Of a stretch of 64,000 nt of DNA, positions 60,118 through 64,000 are shown piece by piece. Origin of the DNA: Marinobacter iranensis (GTDB lineage Bacteria; Pseudomonadota; Gammaproteobacteria; Pseudomonadales; Oleiphilaceae); contig NZ_JANCMW010000001.1 in assembly GCF_029207565.1 (NCBI RefSeq), positions 1-64,000 of the forward strand, in the 5' to 3' direction. Under the pieces are notes generated by a model. That model ran no database searches and had not been told where the DNA came from. It worked only from the letters and a program-made list of their open reading frames with translations. Position 1 is the stretch's first letter, and each line of letters opens with the position of its first letter. The position numbers and the translations under genes are program-made.

Positions 60118-60777
60118 TCACTGCTTGAAGAACCTGGGATTGCGCTCGATAAACGAGTCAATCCAGCGTTCCAGGAAAGATTGTTCTTCGGGGTTTTTCA
60201 GATAACGCCAGCCCAGTACCGAAATCACTAACGCACCCAGGGCATCAACGATCAGGTCCCACATGGTGTCTGTTAGCCCGGAAGGGTCGCCCATCATGGG
60301 CTTTTGCATGCTCATACCGAATGCGGAATCCATCGTGAACTCGAAAATTTCCCACAACGCACCAACACCCAGAGCAAACATGAACGCGAAAAAGGCAACA
60401 AAACCTGGCTTCATGTGAACTTGAATTTTCTCGGTCTCGTTCATGATGTGAACCAGCAAGAAACCGAGGATACCAAGCAAAAAGCCGGATAGGGTGTGCA
60501 AGGCCATGTCCCACCACCAGAACCGGGTGTAATAATCGCGGATCTCGCCCAGGAAAAGGGATGCGAATACAAAACCAATGGCCGCAAGTTGCAGTTCCGG
60601 TGGGATGTGAATCCGGAACCGGCGTTCAAACAGCACCGGAAAGAATGTGATGGCAATGATCATGGCGGTCAGGAATGCGGTAAACCAACGCTGGCCCCAG
60701 ACAGCAAATACCGCCTCCGACAACAGAATAAGTTGCAACGCAATGGTGATTTTTTGATGGGTTATGTGAATACGCAT
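60118..60777 (-). CDS. Polytopic membrane protein, DUF2238/YjdF-like
   Basis: A 219-residue protein with six helices. The conserved-looking part is YYTRFWWWDMALHTLSGFLLGILGFLL, then GVGALWEIFEFTMDSAFGMSMQ and DTMWDLIVDALGALVISVLGWRYL. This His/Glu/Asp-rich arrangement within the membrane is typical of DUF2238. The function is unknown. Confidence 0.7.
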   Translation of the reverse strand: MRIHITHQKITIALQLILLSEAVFAVWGQRWFTAFLTAMIIAITFFPVLFERRFRIHIPPELQLAAIGFVFASLFLGEIRDYYTRFWWWDMALHTLSGFLLGILGFLLVHIMNETEKIQVHMKPGFVAFFAFMFALGVGALWEIFEFTMDSAFGMSMQKPMMGDPSGLTDTMWDLIVDALGALVISVLGWRYLKNPEEQSFLERWIDSFIERNPRFFKQ

Positions 60778-60868
60778 CGGCCTGACGCTCAGGAAATCAG
60801 TATGTTAACCCTACCACATCTGTAGTATTCCCACTGACGCGTGACAAAACGGGCGCTATAGTTGGATT

Positions 60869-62653
60869 ATGTCTAGACCTTGCATAAGCCCGGCGTTCTG
60901 GAACTTCACTATGCCCGTTGCCAAGACGACTGCCCGGACCGACACCGTCGGAACGGTCAAGCGACGTGTACTGATCACATTGGGACTATCCCTTTTCAGT
61001 ACGGGTGTGGATGCGCAGCCCTCGGCTTACCAATGTATCGCCAGCAAGGTCCAGCCAGAGGCAATCGACCTTGACCAGCCCCGTGACCAGCTGGCGCGCC
61101 AGTCTGACCTGGTGGTTCCAGAGGGCGCCCGTATTGGCCGGGTCCGAATTGTTCGCCGTCCGATCTTTGATACCAGTGATCCCGAGCAGGACAACTTTCT
61201 TTACCGCACACTGAATGCCCTCAATACCCCGACCTGGGAGTCCGCCCTGCGTGCCCAGTTGGTGTTCGACGAGGGGGATGTCTACCAAGCGGGTATGCTG
61301 GAAGAGTCCGAACGAATTCTTCGTCAGCGCGAGTACCTGACTGCTGCCTGGGTTGGCGTGACCCGCGTCTGCGGGAATGAGTTAGAGGTCAGTGTACTGG
61401 TGCGCGACACCTGGACGCTGCTGCCCAGTGTCGGAGCTTCACGGTCCGGTGGCGAGAACACCACCAACACCGGCCTGTCAGACCCGAATTTTCTGGGGTC
61501 TGGCAAGAGCGTGGGAGTTTCCTACACAAAAGATGCTGATCGCAGCGAAACCAGTGTGGATTTCGATGACCCGAACGTTCTCGGTTCCCACTGGCAGACC
61601 GGGTTTTCCTATGACAAACGCAGCGACGGCCGCGGCCGCAGCGCCTACCTCGAGCGGCCGTTCTACAGCGAACTTGCGGATTGGCGATTTGGCCTAAGCG
61701 GCGAGGACGATGTGCGGGAGCAATCCCGTTACGTGGGCGCCGAGGCCATCGCGGATTATCGTCGCAGCAGCGAATTCGCCAGTGTTGATGTGGGATGGCG
61801 GTTGGCGGAGCGCAATAGTCGGCAACTGCGGCTGCTTGTCGGTTATCGATACGACGCCAGCGAGTTCGAGCGATTGCCGGACGAACCTGAGCTGGACCTG
61901 CTTCCGGCAGACAGGACCCTGAGTTACCCGTGGATCGGTTTTGATTACCGTGAGAACAAGTTCCGGGAGATGACAAACCTGACCCGCCTTCAGAGGGTTG
62001 AAGATGTTCGGGATGGATTCGTGTGGCGCACGGAACTGGGTTACTCCTCCTCCGGGCTCGGAGCCACTGAAGACCGCGCCGTATTGAACATGGAATTCCG
62101 GGATGCGCTTCTGGCCACCGACACCAACTACGCCAGCTACGGATTCAGCCAGAGCGGCACCTGGCGATTTGATCAGGACCGTTTCGAGAACCTGATGGGT
62201 ACGCTCAATCTGGAGTATTTCCATGGCGGATCGGTGGACTGGAACAGCTGGTACACCAACCTGTCTTTCACCGCAGCCCACAACCTGACTGTAGACCAAC
62301 AGCTACTCATCGGTGGTGACAACGGCCTTCGTGGTTACCCGAGCGACTATCAACAGGGCAACCGGCGGGCACTCTGGACACTGGAGCGGCGTTACTTCCC
62401 GGACTGGCACCCCTTCAAGCTGTTCAGGGTGGGTGGCGTTTTATTCACCGACGTGGGGCGGGCCTGGTTCGACGATGGCCGTAATAATGGCCCGGATGAT
62501 GGTGTGCTGACGGACGTGGGTTTTGGCCTGAGGCTGGCATCGAGCCGGATTGAGGTTCAGAGAATGCTGCACCTGGACTTTGCCTTCCCATTGGACGGAG
62601 ACGACAGCATTGACCAGGTGCAGGTGTTACTGCGGGGTCGTTCGCGCTTTTAG
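60869..62653 (+). CDS. Omp85-family outer-membrane protein with a single POTRA-like domain
   Basis: Up to 594 residues. The start is uncertain: 60869 is the longest, while ATG 60911 would place the signal-like segment RRVLITLGLSLFSTGVDAQ nearer the N-terminus. Residues about 80-180 form one POTRA-like repeat (RIGRVRIVRRPIFD...DEGDVYQAGMLEESERILRQREYLTAAWVGV). The rest is a 16-strand-type barrel with the Omp85 RGY motif (IGGDNGLRGYPSDYQQGNRRAL) and a C-terminal aromatic (GRSRF). It is too short for BamA or TamA and could be a substrate-specific assembly or lipid-export barrel. Confidence 0.78.
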   Translation: MSRPCISPAFWNFTMPVAKTTARTDTVGTVKRRVLITLGLSLFSTGVDAQPSAYQCIASKVQPEAIDLDQPRDQLARQSDLVVPEGARIGRVRIVRRPIFDTSDPEQDNFLYRTLNALNTPTWESALRAQLVFDEGDVYQAGMLEESERILRQREYLTAAWVGVTRVCGNELEVSVLVRDTWTLLPSVGASRSGGENTTNTGLSDPNFLGSGKSVGVSYTKDADRSETSVDFDDPNVLGSHWQTGFSYDKRSDGRGRSAYLERPFYSELADWRFGLSGEDDVREQSRYVGAEAIADYRRSSEFASVDVGWRLAERNSRQLRLLVGYRYDASEFERLPDEPELDLLPADRTLSYPWIGFDYRENKFREMTNLTRLQRVEDVRDGFVWRTELGYSSSGLGATEDRAVLNMEFRDALLATDTNYASYGFSQSGTWRFDQDRFENLMGTLNLEYFHGGSVDWNSWYTNLSFTAAHNLTVDQQLLIGGDNGLRGYPSDYQQGNRRALWTLERRYFPDWHPFKLFRVGGVLFTDVGRAWFDDGRNNGPDDGVLTDVGFGLRLASSRIEVQRMLHLDFAFPLDGDDSIDQVQVLLRGRSRF

Positions 62654-62666
62654 GCGACGATATACC

Positions 62667-64000
62667 TTACTTGATCCACTTATCACCCCAGTGGGTAATG
62701 TCACGCTGTTGCTCCACTTGCAGCGTGCGTGCACCGGCTGCCGGTTCCGCTTCTTCCGCGTCTGCAATTTCCTCGTCAATCACTCTGGTTGAAAGTGACA
62801 GCCAGCTTGTGACGAAGGCTGCAGCGTCGCCGTTGATCTCAAGTGCCAGCTCGTCGACGTTGGTGATGTCGTCACAGGCGGAGTGATAACAGGGGTCAAA
62901 GGCGATCCCGGCTTCCCCACCAAACTTGGCGGCCTGCTCTTCGGTTTTCACCACTTCGGCACCGGTAAACAGCCCACCAAACGCGATACCGTCTTCAAAG
63001 AACTGCGCATAATCCGAGCGGAAGCTGATTTCCGTGCCCTCTGAGGCGATTTCACGCAGATTGAAGTATTTCTCGAACAGCGCCTCCGTAGCCGCCGATC
63101 CCGGGGGGCCGGCAAGATCAAAATCGGAACCATCGCCATCGTAGATAAAGTTGCCAAAGTTGGGCGAACCAATCATGTCATAGTTCAGGTATACCTTGAT
63201 CTTGTCCTTCTCCTCCTGCGACAGGCTGTTGACGTAGAAGGTTGAACCAACAAGGCCGGCCTCTTCCGCGCCCCACCAGGCAAAGCGGACCTGGTTGCGG
63301 GGGTGTGCCCGTTCCATTTGCAGGGCCAGTTCAAGCAACGCAGCGCTACCGGACCCATTGTCATTGATACCGGCACCTTCAAACACGGAATCCAGGTGGG
63401 CACCGGTCATCACCACATTGTCCGGGTTGCCCCGGCTGGTCTGCGCGATGACATTGACGGTTTCGGTTTGTTCTCTCACCACATTGGTCACCACCCTGAG
63501 CTGGAGGTCTGGCTGCTCTACCCAGCCCGCGCCAATGTCGTAGGTGGTGAACACAGCGGGAATACCGCCAGCGTAGTCATCGCCCAGTGTGGCATTGATC
63601 AGGCCCTTACGGTCTTCAGTGTTGCCCTGGTTAAAGATGACCACACCGACAGCGCCAGCATTGGCAGCATTGGTCGCTTTCTGCCCGAAGGCGCAGGCAC
63701 CTCGCTGGATGACTGCGACAGAACCGGCCGGGAAGTCGGTAAAGTCCTCCGGTTCGCAGCCACTGGTGGAGGTGTTATCCGGGCCAAGCTGGACATCAAC
63801 GGCGACGGCCATGCCTGACACGTCTCCCGGCTCGGTCTGCGACAGATAGGTGAAATCTTCCTCCCATACATAGTCGGTCGGGGTTGGCGCGATGGCTTGC
63901 ATAATGCCGTCCCCGGCTGGATAGAAGGCATTAAAAGGGAAGGGCTGGATAGTGACGTCGTATCCTGCACTCTCTAGCGTGGTTTTAACGTAATCAACCG
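62667..64000 (-). CDS. M28-family aminopeptidase with PA domain (5' end beyond window)
   Basis: The frame is open to the window edge, so the N-terminus is missing. Visible first is a PA (protease-associated) insert (about GDVSGMAVAVDV to VFTTYDIG, with QRGACAFGQKATNAANAGAVGVVIFNQG). The peptidase core follows with the zinc ligands in TGAHLDSVFEGAGINDNGSG, WWGAEEAGLVGS, NYDMIGSPNF and CYHSACDD. It belongs with secreted broad-specificity aminopeptidases. It is convergent with the Omp85-like gene. Confidence 0.88.
   Translation of the reverse strand, partial: VDYVKTTLESAGYDVTIQPFPFNAFYPAGDGIMQAIAPTPTDYVWEEDFTYLSQTEPGDVSGMAVAVDVQLGPDNTSTSGCEPEDFTDFPAGSVAVIQRGACAFGQKATNAANAGAVGVVIFNQGNTEDRKGLINATLGDDYAGGIPAVFTTYDIGAGWVEQPDLQLRVVTNVVREQTETVNVIAQTSRGNPDNVVMTGAHLDSVFEGAGINDNGSGSAALLELALQMERAHPRNQVRFAWWGAEEAGLVGSTFYVNSLSQEEKDKIKVYLNYDMIGSPNFGNFIYDGDGSDFDLAGPPGSAATEALFEKYFNLREIASEGTEISFRSDYAQFFEDGIAFGGLFTGAEVVKTEEQAAKFGGEAGIAFDPCYHSACDDITNVDELALEINGDAAAFVTSWLSLSTRVIDEEIADAEEAEPAAGARTLQVEQQRDITHWGDKWIK

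Noticed and set aside
1..64000. CRISPR arrays, tRNA or rRNA genes, prophage or integron
   Set aside because: No regular direct-repeat array, no cloverleaf-like sequence, no phage structural genes and no integrase were found by eye.

Overview
The window looks like chromosomal DNA of a marine, moderately GC-rich gammaproteobacterium, most likely Marinobacter or a close relative. This is judged by eye from the mix of families (PBPRA1643-type SEC-C protein, DUF3010, TRAP and BCCT transporters, HPP, NnrU, an ECF41 unit) and codon use; no database search was possible. No rRNA, tRNA or CRISPR array was found.

Layout. 1-77 is the right end of an IS66-type insertion sequence, abutting and probably truncating the first gene of a four-lipoprotein operon (CsgG-like, unknown, DUF4810, DUF799/GNA1162; 59-2346). 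2530-14589 is a mosaic of small housekeeping and stress genes: DUF6152/DUF6644 pair, OsmC, CopD, RidA, SRPBCC, SDRs, GST, M14 peptidase, YqeY, PmtA-like methyltransferase. It also holds a decayed araC/aldo-keto reductase pair with large deletions (5471-6552). 14671-21698 carries a VWA plus membrane J-domain pair, HPP, SEC-C, DUF3010, an M48 protease and a DUF4153 protein. 21883-26939 has a Tat-exported alginate-lyase-like lipoprotein, RNase Z, TenA and an AEC carrier. 26961-30150 is a cytosine salvage operon (codB-pucR-codA), followed by a broken DMT permease, an acyl-CoA dehydrogenase-like flavoprotein and an HxlR regulator.

33197-44339 is the most interesting part: a divergent catabolic island. 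The minus-strand operon is AA_synth protein, alpha/beta hydrolase, aldehyde dehydrogenase, flavin reductase, carboxymuconolactone decarboxylase-like protein, GntR regulator, NUDIX. The plus-strand operon is BCCT transporter, luciferase-like monooxygenase, succinate-semialdehyde dehydrogenase. The enzyme set matches the logic of trigonelline (N-methylnicotinate) ring cleavage, so the substrate is probably an N-methylated pyridine betaine such as trigonelline or homarine. Two identical 18-bp operators (TTGGTATACCATAATACA and its reverse complement) lie in the divergent promoter region. A third near-identical copy lies before a second ribB gene whose GTP-cyclohydrolase-like domain has lost its zinc cysteines, which ties flavin supply to the monooxygenase.

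44424-51393 continues with a MocR regulator facing an FMN-binding oxidase-like gene, then a 546-bp intergenic region with two perfect 26-bp-stem hairpins that share a 34-nt core in opposite orientations but have unrelated stems. A TRAP operon with two tandem substrate-binding proteins (one a lipoprotein) follows, then a Cache-type histidine kinase and NarL-type regulator (51536-53581) that may control it. 53583-64000 contains DUF72, an ECF41 sigma factor with its AhpD-like partner and a recognisable ECF41 promoter, a DMT permease/LysR divergent pair, a nitroreductase, NnrU, small unknown genes, a short Omp85-family barrel and an M28 aminopeptidase cut by the window edge.
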